Part shown: piece by piece, positions 25,650 through 33,680 of the stretch
Position numbering within the stretch: position 1 is the first letter of the stretch
Layout: each line of letters opens with the position of its first letter
Assembly: GCA_023957475.1 (NCBI GenBank)
Contig: JAMLHA010000007.1
Span: 1-64,000, forward strand
From: Crocinitomicaceae bacterium
GTDB taxonomy: Bacteria; Bacteroidota; Bacteroidia; Flavobacteriales_D; Crocinitomicaceae
Direction of reading: 5' to 3'
DNA: 64,000 nt
Program-made: the position numbers and the translations under genes
Notes under the pieces: model-generated
The model's database searches: none
What the model was told of the DNA's origin: nothing
What the model saw: the letters and a program-made list of their open reading frames with translations, nothing else

Positions 25650-26186
25650 TTATTTTTCAATCCAAGCAATAATTTCTTTGTCATCTGGTTTCACATTTGG
25701 TGCAACAACTTTTTCCAATTGCCCGTCTTTATTAATTAAATACTTTTGAAAATTCCATTTCACACTATTGTCTTCCAAACCATTGTATAGCTTCTGTGTC
25801 AAAAATTTATACAATGGATGTTGATCTTTTCCTTTGACCGAAATTTTAGCCATCATGGGAAAAGTAACACCGTAATTTACCTGACAAAAAGAAGCGATAT
25901 CGTCGTTGCTACCAGGTTCTTGACTCATGAAGTTGTTTGCTGGAAATCCAATAATTACAAAATCATTGCCTTTGTATTTTTCATAGACTTGCTCCAATTG
26001 CTCGTATTGTGGTGTAAATCCGCATTTAGAAGCTGTGTTAACAATCATCACTTTTTTGCCTTTTAATGTAGCTAAATCAAATTCATTACCACGAATATCA
26101 GTTACTTTAAATTGATGTATGGATTTGGAGTTGTTAATTTCTATAGTACTCATAGCAATTGATAGGATTAAAATTAAAAATTTCAT
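25650..26186 (-). CDS. Glutathione peroxidase family protein (thiol peroxidase)
   Basis: A 178-residue peroxidase of the GPx family, reducing hydroperoxides. The active-site cysteine is Cys55 in NTASKCGFTPQY, and FPANNF and VKWNFQKYL complete the catalytic set. It is a cysteine form and not a selenoprotein. The N-terminus (MKFLILILSIAMS) is hydrophobic and could be an export signal, although MSTIEINNS at residue 12 would give a cytoplasmic form. It is followed after 30 bases by the M50 peptidase gene. Bacterial members usually depend on thioredoxin, not glutathione. Confidence 0.92.
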   Translation of the reverse strand: MKFLILILSIAMSTIEINNSKSIHQFKVTDIRGNEFDLATLKGKKVMIVNTASKCGFTPQYEQLEQVYEKYKGNDFVIIGFPANNFMSQEPGSNDDIASFCQVNYGVTFPMMAKISVKGKDQHPLYKFLTQKLYNGLEDNSVKWNFQKYLINKDGQLEKVVAPNVKPDDKEIIAWIEK

Positions 26187-26206
26187 TGTAAATGGTTTTA
26201 TTGTTA

Positions 26207-26214
26207 TAAAGGTA
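26207..26214 (-). promoter_or_regulatory. -7 promoter box of the glutathione peroxidase gene
   Basis: On the minus strand this reads TACCTTTA, one mismatch from TAnnTTTG, 20 bases before the start codon. Confidence 0.35.
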
Positions 26215-26274
26215 CAAAGAATTAAAATTAATGGCTAAAATTTAAGTAATCATTAACAAAAAAGCGAGGAATTG

Positions 26275-26315
26275 AAAAAAGGAGCAATCGTTGTTTGTGT
26301 TGATTACTCCTTTTT
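26275..26315 (-). terminator. Terminator of the PorE-like gene
   Basis: Read on the minus strand, AAAAAGGAG-TAATC pairs with GATT-G-CTCCTTTTTT, a strong stem with a T-rich 3' arm, 7 bases after the stop codon. Confidence 0.8.
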
Positions 26316-26321
26316 GATTTA

Positions 26322-28388
26322 TTAATTCCCTGTGATTTTAAACTCAGTTCTTCTGTTTTCTTGTCTTCCGTCTGCTGTATTGTTTGAGGCAATTGGTTGT
26401 GATGAACCATAACCCTCAGCAGTTAGACGATTAGCAGCAATGCCTTTTCCTTTTACATAAGTAACAACAGCTTCAGCTCTTGCTTTCGATAATTCATTGT
26501 TCAATGTAGCAGAGCCTGTATTGTCAGTGTGTCCAGAAAGTTCTATTTTAAGATTTGGAACATCTTTTAACAATTGAACCAAGCGATCCAATTCGGCATT
26601 TGATTCAGGCCTTAATGTTGATTTTCCTGTATCAAAGAAGATGTTTCTCAAAGCAATCGTACTTCCAATTTTGATATTTTTCAATTCAATTGTTTTGTCC
26701 ACTAAATTGTCGGCAGCACCTTTTGGAATATCAAAATTTTCTGAATGAAATAGATATCCATCTGCTTTTACTGCTATACCGTAGTTTTTACCAGAGGCCA
26801 ATGTGATGATAAATTTACCTGTTGCACTGTTTGATGTAAACGTTTCAATGATTTTACCAGTTGTGTTGTCGGTAATTTCAATTTGTGCTTCAACTGGTTT
26901 TTTTGTCAAATGATCAATAGTTTTCCCTTTGAATACGGTAAATGATTTTTTATTTACATCCACTTTTGCTTCCACTTGATTGTCTTTAATAGGCATGATG
27001 AGTGAAGCAAGTAGGTAGTCTTCTGTTTGAATAGAAGGAGTTTTTTCTTCGCCCCAGAACGTTACTTTGTACAAATCATAACCACCTTTTCCGCCATCTC
27101 TATTAGAGGCAATGTAGGCAAATTTACCGTTCGCTGTTGGAGCAAAAAAGAAATCGTCGTAAGGCGTGTTAATTGGATATCCCATGTTTTGCGGAGTAGT
27201 CCATTTTCCTTGTACTTTTTTCGATACAAAGATGTCGTAACCACCTAAAGAAGCGCGACCTTGGGATGCAATATACATGGTTTCTCCGTCGATGTGTAGG
27301 TAAATTGGACCGTCATTGAAGCCAGTGTTAACATCCGCAAGCATTTGTGCAGCCATGTAATCTTTTGCTATTTTACTTTGCATTTGTGAGAACATGACAT
27401 CAAATCCAGTACTTCTTGTTGCGTTATCTCTTGAAAAATAGATACTCCATCCATCGTTTGAATAAGCTCCATATACTTCATTGGCACGTGGAGATGAAAT
27501 TTGGAAGTGCAATTTTTTAGGGTCACTCCAATTCAATCCTTTCAATTCACTTTCGTAAATATCCATTTGACCATTGTCTTCACGGTGCAATAGCATTCTT
27601 GTTCCATCAAAACTTAAATTGTTTGAAACATCGTCGGCTGTGGTGTTAACACCTCCTTTTATAGCTTGTGGTTTTCCCCATTTTAAATCAGATGAGGAGG
27701 AGGTGTAAATGTCGTAATCGTAATCACCAACTTCGTTTGCTGTATGTCCGTTTGGACGATTGGATGAGAAAATAATTTCACCACCATCGGTTGAAATGGA
27801 AGGAGCAAAATCATCAAATTCACTGTTTAAGTCTGTTAAATTATCTACCCAAGCTCTAATTGGTGTTGCTATTGACGCTTTTGCATTTTTACACTCATTT
27901 TTGTGCATGGTTACAAACTTGCTGAAGTTGTCGGCTTTTTTGTAATTGTTTTCAAAAGCTGTATAGGCCTTTGTTGCTTCGTCAAATTTACCTTCCAATT
28001 GAAGGGCATACCCATAATAGTAATCCATAAAGGGATCACATGCATTGTCTAATTCATGCGCTTTTTTGATGTAGGAAATTCCTTTTCCTGGGTCGGTAGA
28101 ATTCATGTAACAAGCACCAATTTTAAAATTGTTCAAAGCATTGTTTGGATTGAATTTTTGTGCTACTTGAAATTGTTCAAGCGCTTTTTTGAAATTTAAT
28201 CCCGGGCTTTGCGTAGCAAACAAAGCATCGTTTGCTGTTTTAAAGAATCCATCACCTGCTTTAATAGCATCCGTAGCCTTTTTCAAACCATCTTTATCAT
28301 CTTTGAAATTGGTTGCTTTAAAATCAATGTTCTGAGCTAATGCAGTGTAGCTCAATAAAATCGTAAGTAATACTACTATTTTTTTCAT
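26322..28388 (-). CDS. PorE-like TPR / beta-propeller / OmpA family protein
   Basis: A 688-residue exported protein. The start at 28388 (MKKIVVLLTILLSYTALAQ) gives a clean signal peptide; the frame is open 16 codons further but that part overlaps the preceding gene's end. Domains in order: TPR-like helices (about 60-170, FNPNNALNNFKIGACYMNS), PD40/WD40-like propeller repeats (IIFSSNRPNG, ISTDGGEI, YIASNRDGGKGGYDLY), a carboxypeptidase-regulatory-like domain, then an OmpA peptidoglycan-binding domain (IFFDTGKSTLRPESNAELD, LSGHTDNTGSATLN, ENRRTEF). This architecture is that of PorE, the T9SS component tying the apparatus to peptidoglycan; paralogues are common, so the name is tentative. Confidence 0.82.
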   Translation of the reverse strand: MKKIVVLLTILLSYTALAQNIDFKATNFKDDKDGLKKATDAIKAGDGFFKTANDALFATQSPGLNFKKALEQFQVAQKFNPNNALNNFKIGACYMNSTDPGKGISYIKKAHELDNACDPFMDYYYGYALQLEGKFDEATKAYTAFENNYKKADNFSKFVTMHKNECKNAKASIATPIRAWVDNLTDLNSEFDDFAPSISTDGGEIIFSSNRPNGHTANEVGDYDYDIYTSSSSDLKWGKPQAIKGGVNTTADDVSNNLSFDGTRMLLHREDNGQMDIYESELKGLNWSDPKKLHFQISSPRANEVYGAYSNDGWSIYFSRDNATRSTGFDVMFSQMQSKIAKDYMAAQMLADVNTGFNDGPIYLHIDGETMYIASQGRASLGGYDIFVSKKVQGKWTTPQNMGYPINTPYDDFFFAPTANGKFAYIASNRDGGKGGYDLYKVTFWGEEKTPSIQTEDYLLASLIMPIKDNQVEAKVDVNKKSFTVFKGKTIDHLTKKPVEAQIEITDNTTGKIIETFTSNSATGKFIITLASGKNYGIAVKADGYLFHSENFDIPKGAADNLVDKTIELKNIKIGSTIALRNIFFDTGKSTLRPESNAELDRLVQLLKDVPNLKIELSGHTDNTGSATLNNELSKARAEAVVTYVKGKGIAANRLTAEGYGSSQPIASNNTADGRQENRRTEFKITGN

Positions 28389-28395
28389 AATTTCT

Positions 28396-29493
28396 TTATT
28401 GACAGTTTGAAGAATAATAAATTTTACCATTTCCATCTCCTAATTCATTTGCTTTTTCCCAATCTTCACAAGCTCCAACCATGTCTCTAAGCATTTCTTT
28501 AGCGTTTGCTCTATTCACATAAGCACCAGCATGGTTTTTATCCATTTCGATTGCTCTGTTAGCGTAATCCAACGCTTTTTGATAGTCTTTTTGTTTGAAA
28601 TACCAGCCGCTTAAATTTGCTGCAGCAGGCGCATATTTTGAATTGATAGACAGTGCTTTTTCAAAATCTTTTTTCGCATCGTCCATTTTGTTGTTATCCA
28701 TTTCTGCAACTCCACGATTGTTGTATGCAAGAAAGAAATTAGCATCTATAGATATTGCTCTATTAAATGCTGCCATTGCACCTTGAAAATTTTTCATTTT
28801 CATATTAGTGGTTCCAATATTGTTTAAAACAAAAGCCAATTTTGGATTTTTTCTTTCCGCTTCTTGATAGTCCGTTAAAGCTTTTGCGTATTCTCCCATC
28901 ATACGGTAGCAACTACCCCTATCGTTGTATGCAAATGCAAAGTTCTTATCCAAATCGATTGCTTTGGTAAAATAGGTAATGGCTGTTTTGTAATCTTGTT
29001 GTAAGAAACGCAACGTTCCATAATTGTAATATGCCTTCGGATTAGAAGGGTCTAAAGCAATGGATTTGTCATAATCTTGCTCTGCTTTTAAATATTCATT
29101 CAAACCTTGATAGGCCTTTCCTCGTTGGAAATAAGCTTTGGAATACGTTGGATTCTTCTCAATCAGTGTTGATAATGTTTTAGAAGCATCGTCAAATTTT
29201 CCCATTTCGTTTTCTACAATACCCAAATTGTAATAGGCTGCTGTAAAATTAGGGTCGAAACTTATTGATTGTTTAAAGCGTTCTCTGGATTTGTCAAATT
29301 TACCTTCTCCAAATAACTGAATGCCTTCATTGTAGGCATTTTGACTATTCGCAATTGTTTGATTTTGCATGTTTAATGCAGTAATTGAATCTCTGTACTT
29401 TTGTTCTTGTGGTGTCAGTTCTTCGACTTGAGCAAAAGTTGCAGATACCGTTAAACCCAAACAAAAGCTAAGCAGTAATTTACGTTTATTCAT
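28396..29493 (-). CDS. Exported tetratricopeptide repeat protein
   Basis: A 365-residue protein with a signal peptide (LLLSFCLGLTVSATFAQ) and about nine consecutive TPR units, such as AAYYNLGIVENEMGKFDDAS, KAYFQRGKAYQGLNEYLKAE and FFLAYNNRGVAEMDNNKMDD. Expected location is the periplasm. It is the first gene of a two-gene unit; the PorE-like gene starts seven bases after its stop, so the two products probably work together at the envelope. No enzymatic motif is present. Confidence 0.87.
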   Translation of the reverse strand: MNKRKLLLSFCLGLTVSATFAQVEELTPQEQKYRDSITALNMQNQTIANSQNAYNEGIQLFGEGKFDKSRERFKQSISFDPNFTAAYYNLGIVENEMGKFDDASKTLSTLIEKNPTYSKAYFQRGKAYQGLNEYLKAEQDYDKSIALDPSNPKAYYNYGTLRFLQQDYKTAITYFTKAIDLDKNFAFAYNDRGSCYRMMGEYAKALTDYQEAERKNPKLAFVLNNIGTTNMKMKNFQGAMAAFNRAISIDANFFLAYNNRGVAEMDNNKMDDAKKDFEKALSINSKYAPAAANLSGWYFKQKDYQKALDYANRAIEMDKNHAGAYVNRANAKEMLRDMVGACEDWEKANELGDGNGKIYYSSNCQ

Positions 29494-29672
29494 TTTCTAA
29501 AATTTAGTTTTGAGGTTTAAATATATAATTTTATTACGAAGTTTCTAAATTAAGTTTTCAACAATGTGTAAAATAACTTTTGTTAAAATTCAAACAATCG
29601 TATTTTTTTGTGCACGATAAAGATGAAAAAATTGTATTTTAGCCGTTGATTAATTAACAACTAAAATTAGAA

Positions 29673-30881
29673 ATGGCACAAGAAGTTTATTTAGTAGAAG
29701 GTGTTCGTACGGCTATTGGTCGTTTTGGTGGAACACTTTCAGCAGTTAGAACAGATGATTTAGCAGCTATCGCAATTAGCGGATTAATGAAAAAACTACC
29801 AAATTTAGATCCTTTATTGATTGAGGATGTTATTTTGGGCTGTGCCAATCAAGCAGGTGAAGATAATAGAAATGTAGCTCGAATGGCTGGGTTGATTGCT
29901 GGATTACCTTTTCAAGTTGCCGGTGAAACAGTTAATCGTCTTTGTTCATCAGGGCTGGCTTCTGTGATGAATGCTACACGTGCCATCAAAGATGGAGCAG
30001 GGGATATTTATATTGCTGGTGGAGTTGAGAATATGACACGTGGACCATGGGTTATTTCCAAAGCATCCACTCCTTTTGGACGTGATTCTGAAATGCACGA
30101 TACTTCTTTTGGTTGGCGTTTCATCAATCCAAAGTTACAAGAGTTATACGGAACAGATTCAATGGGGAATACCGCTGAGAATTTAGCCGAATTGTATAAA
30201 ATTAGCCGTGAAGACCAAGATCAATTTGCTTTTTGGTCACAGCAAAAAACAGGAATTGCTTTGAATAATGGTATTCTTGCCGAAGAAATTATTCCAGTAG
30301 AGATTCCGCAACGCAAAAAAGATCCAATCATTTTTACAGTGGATGAATTTGCAAAACCATCTACAACATTGGAAGGGTTGTCTCAATTGCGTCCTGCTTT
30401 CAAAAAGGATGGAAGTGTTACAGCTGGTAACGCTTCTGGCTTAAACGATGGGGCTGCGGCTTTGTTGCTGGCATCAGAAAAAGCTGTGAAAGAACAAAAT
30501 TTAAAACCAATTGCTCGCATTGTGGCGGGTGCTGTGGCAGGTGTAGAACCACGAATCATGGGAATTGGTCCAGTTTTTGCCACTGAAAAAGTATTAAAAA
30601 GATCTGGTTTAACCCTAAATCAAATGGATGTGATTGAATTAAACGAAGCATTTGCTGCGCAAGTACTTGCTTGTACTCGTAAAATGGGTATTGCTGACAA
30701 TGATCCTCGTATTAATCCAAATGGTGGTGCGATTTCATTGGGGCATCCACTTGGAATGACGGGAGCAAGAACAACGTTAACAGCAGCTAAAGAATTGCAA
30801 CGTAGAAATAAACGCTATGCTCTGGTGACAATGTGTATAGGTGTTGGGCAAGGCTATGCCGCTATTATTGAGCGTGTTTAG
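29673..30881 (+). CDS. Acetyl-CoA C-acyltransferase (thiolase)
   Basis: A 402-residue thiolase catalysing thiolytic cleavage of 3-ketoacyl-CoA (or the reverse condensation). The nucleophile is Cys91 in VNRLCSSGLASV, the active-site histidine is His358 in GGAISLGHPLGMTGA, and the second cysteine is Cys388 in TMCIGVGQG. Length is normal. It stands alone; no FadB-type multifunctional enzyme is adjacent, though an enoyl-CoA hydratase is encoded at 6.9 kb. It could be a beta-oxidation or an aromatic-degradation (3-oxoadipyl-CoA) thiolase; the sequence does not decide. Confidence 0.92.
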   Translation: MAQEVYLVEGVRTAIGRFGGTLSAVRTDDLAAIAISGLMKKLPNLDPLLIEDVILGCANQAGEDNRNVARMAGLIAGLPFQVAGETVNRLCSSGLASVMNATRAIKDGAGDIYIAGGVENMTRGPWVISKASTPFGRDSEMHDTSFGWRFINPKLQELYGTDSMGNTAENLAELYKISREDQDQFAFWSQQKTGIALNNGILAEEIIPVEIPQRKKDPIIFTVDEFAKPSTTLEGLSQLRPAFKKDGSVTAGNASGLNDGAAALLLASEKAVKEQNLKPIARIVAGAVAGVEPRIMGIGPVFATEKVLKRSGLTLNQMDVIELNEAFAAQVLACTRKMGIADNDPRINPNGGAISLGHPLGMTGARTTLTAAKELQRRNKRYALVTMCIGVGQGYAAIIERV

Positions 30882-30926
30882 CAAACTTTCGATGTTGTTT
30901 TGTAGAATACTTTAAATACTGATTGT

Positions 30927-32516
30927 ATGTCTAAATTATTGAAAACTAGTGTAGGATGTTTGATGTTGTTGCTTTTAATGACAGCATGTAAAAAAGATAC
31001 TTCGTGGAATTCATCGTGGGTAGTTCCTTTAGTAAACGATAAATTAGACTTGAGTAAATTTGTAAATGATTCAACCATTGATGGTAGTGGTGTTAATTAT
31101 GTGTTGGATTTAAAGCGAACACTGTATAATTTTAGTTTAACTGATATTATAGCCATTCCTGATACAACCATTGATCGAGCAGTTCACCTTAATTCGGGTT
31201 CAATATCTGTTAGTCCAGGATTTACATTCTACAATTCAGTTGAAGAGCACGAGTTGCAATTAAAGGATGCGCAACTGAAATTAATCCAAATTCAAGAAGG
31301 ATACATTGATTTTGAATTGGAAAATCCAGTTGGAACAGGGGTGTATATCACGGTGGAGCTTCCAGGTGTTACAAAATATGGAGTAACATTGTCAAAAACG
31401 TTTTTTATCAAAGCGGGAACGCAAACAAATCCAGGAAGAATAAAAGAATCTATCAGTATTGCTGATCATCAGATTGATTTAAGAGGTATAAATGGTGATT
31501 CCTACAACCGTTTGCAATCGCTTGTGAAGATAAAATCAGACCCAGATGGGGTTGCTGTTTCTGTTACTAGTCAGGATTTATTTCATGTTAAATCCAAATT
31601 TAGAAATGTGGAACTTTATTATGCACGTGGCTACTTTGGTAAGAAAGAATTAGCAGATACAGCTGCGTTTAATGTGGATTTATTTAATAAAATAGCCGGG
31701 GGTACCATTGATATCCCAAATACAGTTGTTAAATTGAAAATGGAAAATGGTATTAAAATGGATGGTACCGGTTTGATAAAATACTTGAAAAGTACGAATA
31801 AGCAAGGAACTGTTGTGAATTTAAGCGGGGGACAAGTAGGAACAACCTTTACCATTGATCAACCTACAGGAAGTTTCGCAACCTTGCAACCTTCGATGCG
31901 TGAAATAATTTTTAATTCAGGAAATAGCAATATTGAAGCATTTTTAGAAAATCTTGGAGTGAAAAATGAATTGGGTTATGCTATAAAAATCAACCCTTGG
32001 GGCAATGTATCGGGTGGTTGGAATGAAGTCTTTCCTCAAAGTCGTTTAAGACTTACGCTCGAAGCACAAATGCCATTGACCATCAAATTGGACGAATTGA
32101 CCATTCGTGATACTTTTGCGTTTAATTTGAATCAGAAAAAAGATAAATCACATATTGAAAGTGGTGTTTTGCAACTGGATTTGGATAATGCCTTTCCTTT
32201 TGAAGGAAAAATTAAATTGTTGTTTTTAAATGAAAATGATGTGGTGATTGAAACAGTCAATGCCAGTCAGCCGATTATTTCAGCATTGTATGGAGAGCAA
32301 AATAGTCAAGGTTTATGGCATAAAGTAGGCACGATGGAAGTGCCATTATCAATAGCTTCTGTTGAAAAATTAAGTGAATCAAAGCAAATTGTAATTGAAG
32401 CAAGTTTTAGTACGCCAGATCCTGTATCAGCAACCAATCAAATGGTTGCAATTCCTGTTAATGCTTATTTGGGTGTCAAAGCCAAAGCAAAGTTTCAGCT
32501 TAAAATGAAGATGTAA
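30927..32516 (+). CDS. Uncharacterised large lipoprotein
   Basis: A 529-residue lipoprotein with a signal peptide and lipobox LMTAC (Cys21) followed by KK. The mature part looks beta-rich throughout (YVLDLKRTLYNFSLTDI, IQEGYIDFELENPVGTG, LRLTLEAQMPLTIKLDELTI) and has no motif that I recognise. The CKKD-type start after the lipobox is common in Bacteroidota lipoproteins. It follows the thiolase gene by 45 bases, possibly in the same transcript. The function is unknown; a surface or periplasmic structural role is a guess. Confidence 0.75.
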   Translation: MSKLLKTSVGCLMLLLLMTACKKDTSWNSSWVVPLVNDKLDLSKFVNDSTIDGSGVNYVLDLKRTLYNFSLTDIIAIPDTTIDRAVHLNSGSISVSPGFTFYNSVEEHELQLKDAQLKLIQIQEGYIDFELENPVGTGVYITVELPGVTKYGVTLSKTFFIKAGTQTNPGRIKESISIADHQIDLRGINGDSYNRLQSLVKIKSDPDGVAVSVTSQDLFHVKSKFRNVELYYARGYFGKKELADTAAFNVDLFNKIAGGTIDIPNTVVKLKMENGIKMDGTGLIKYLKSTNKQGTVVNLSGGQVGTTFTIDQPTGSFATLQPSMREIIFNSGNSNIEAFLENLGVKNELGYAIKINPWGNVSGGWNEVFPQSRLRLTLEAQMPLTIKLDELTIRDTFAFNLNQKKDKSHIESGVLQLDLDNAFPFEGKIKLLFLNENDVVIETVNASQPIISALYGEQNSQGLWHKVGTMEVPLSIASVEKLSESKQIVIEASFSTPDPVSATNQMVAIPVNAYLGVKAKAKFQLKMKM

Positions 32517-32525
32517 TTTTTTTGG

Positions 32526-32605
32526 GGATTGATTGAGAGGATTGATTGAGGAGGATTGATTGAGAGGATTGATTGAGAGGATTGATTGAGGAGGATTGAT
32601 TGAAG
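32526..32605 (+). repeat. Minisatellite, six units of GGATTGATTGAG(G)A
   Basis: Six head-to-tail units of 13, 14, 13, 13, 14 and 13 bases built on GGATTGATTGAGA, the 14-base form having one extra G. It starts ten bases after the stop of the lipoprotein gene. There is no open reading frame that needs it. Confidence 0.9.
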
Positions 32606-32610
32606 AGAAA

Positions 32611-32633
32611 TTGGGGTATATTGGGGTATATTG
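32611..32633 (+). repeat. Tandem TTGGGGTATA repeat leading into the REP palindrome
   Basis: Two perfect 10-base copies of TTGGGGTATA followed by a third start (TTGGGG) that runs into the REP palindrome. Confidence 0.8.
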
Positions 32634-32660
32634 GGGCGAATTGCAATTCGCCCGTACGGG
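32634..32660. repeat. REP palindrome downstream of the RAYT gene
   Basis: GGGCGAATTGCAATTCGCCC is a perfect 10+10 palindrome, followed by GTACGGG. It lies directly next to the stop codon of the RAYT transposase gene, the usual arrangement for a RAYT and its cognate REP. Confidence 0.85.
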
Positions 32661-32661
32661 A

Positions 32662-33396
32662 TTAAGAATTTTTTTTATCCCATTTCTTAGGGTTGTTGAT
32701 GATGTAATTTGAAATGTTTTGATATGCTTTTTCATCTCTGATGATGTGTTCGTAATAATTTCGTTGCCAGATTTTGAAATTTAATTCTTTGATTTTTTTA
32801 GTGTCGGGGCGAATTGCAATTCGCCCGTACGAATCTCGTTCTTTTAAATCAATTCGCTCTTGCAAATCTTGTTCTTTTAATTCAATTGGCCCGTGCGAAT
32901 CTCGGTTATTCAATTCTTCCATCTGTAGTGTATCTTCTATATTTAAGTTCTCAAAATTCTTTGTTTCTTCTTCCAAAATTGAATCTTTAATTCTCTTAAT
33001 AGTAGCTATTTTAAATCCTCGGATGATGGCTCCTATTGTCTGTGATGGTGATTTGAATTTTCCGATTTCTGTGGAGGTAGTTTGTATTTTGCTTCCCATT
33101 TCCTTATTATTCTCCTCCTTTTTAAATACGATTTCAATAATTCCATGAATATGATTCGGCATTACGATGGTTTCATGTATTTTGCAATTATCTCTGATAA
33201 ATTCCGATGCTCTCCACTGCTCCAATGCAATTGCTCCGTAGGTATTTAAAATCATCTCTCCATTTTCTACGCTTCCAAACAAATTTGCTCTATCTTGACA
33301 ACAAATTGTAATAAAATACAGTCCTTCCTGTGAATAATCATAATCTTTGAGGCGAATGGAACGGCGGTGATGAATATTAGGGTTGTAGTATTTCAT
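32662..33396 (-). CDS. REP-associated tyrosine transposase (RAYT, Y1_Tnp family)
   Basis: A 244-residue single-strand DNA transposase-like protein of the IS200/IS605-related RAYT group. The HUH pair is His82 and His84 in VMPNHIHGI, and the catalytic tyrosine is probably Tyr225 in RDEKAYQNISNYI. The N-terminal signature YDYSQEGLYFITICCQDR is typical. The region from about 130 to 200 is low complexity and unlike the family core; residues 189-197 (YGRIAIRPD) are encoded by a REP palindrome. REP copies lie at its 3' end and inside it. RAYTs process their REPs; they are domesticated and not self-mobile. Confidence 0.9.
   Translation of the reverse strand: MKYYNPNIHHRRSIRLKDYDYSQEGLYFITICCQDRANLFGSVENGEMILNTYGAIALEQWRASEFIRDNCKIHETIVMPNHIHGIIEIVFKKEENNKEMGSKIQTTSTEIGKFKSPSQTIGAIIRGFKIATIKRIKDSILEEETKNFENLNIEDTLQMEELNNRDSHGPIELKEQDLQERIDLKERDSYGRIAIRPDTKKIKELNFKIWQRNYYEHIIRDEKAYQNISNYIINNPKKWDKKNS
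32807..32831. repeat. REP palindrome inside the RAYT coding sequence
   Basis: An exact copy of GGGCGAATTGCAATTCGCCC followed by GTACG, identical over 25 bases to the copy downstream of the gene. It is in frame and codes for residues 189-197 of the transposase. Confidence 0.88.
32883..32904. repeat. Degenerate REP half inside the RAYT coding sequence
   Basis: CAATTGGCCCGTGCGAATCT differs at two positions from the right half of the REP copy at 32807 and its flank. Between the two, the phrase AATCT-GTTCTTTTAA-TCAATT recurs, so the linker looks as if it arose by duplications of a REP-plus-flank segment. Confidence 0.7.
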
Positions 33397-33680
33397 TTTA
33401 ATATCTTTGAATTTTAATCAGTGTTTTTTTGAGAAAGTTGAGTTGCTAAGTTAAATATGATAGAAGTTTATTATTTTCTCATTCTTAAAATACAACAATC
33501 ACCTCTTTGTTTACCTATAACCAAATATAAGGAAAATATTCAATAAATAAAATCAAAATTTGTGTCGATTTGGCGTTTTCGTTAATTACTTCCTGTTTTT
33601 GTTGATAAGAACTTACTTGGATGTTCTTTGTTTACTGTTGCTTTGTTTATTTTTACAAACTGAAAAATGAAGTTGAAAGA

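Noticed and set aside
32526..32605. Direct repeats that could suggest a CRISPR array
   Set aside because: Units are 13-14 bases and adjoin directly without spacers; no cas gene is near. This is a minisatellite.
32427..32735. A 102-residue minus-strand frame across the minisatellite
   Set aside because: It simply translates the tandem repeats (SINPLNQS) and runs into the 3' end of the RAYT gene.
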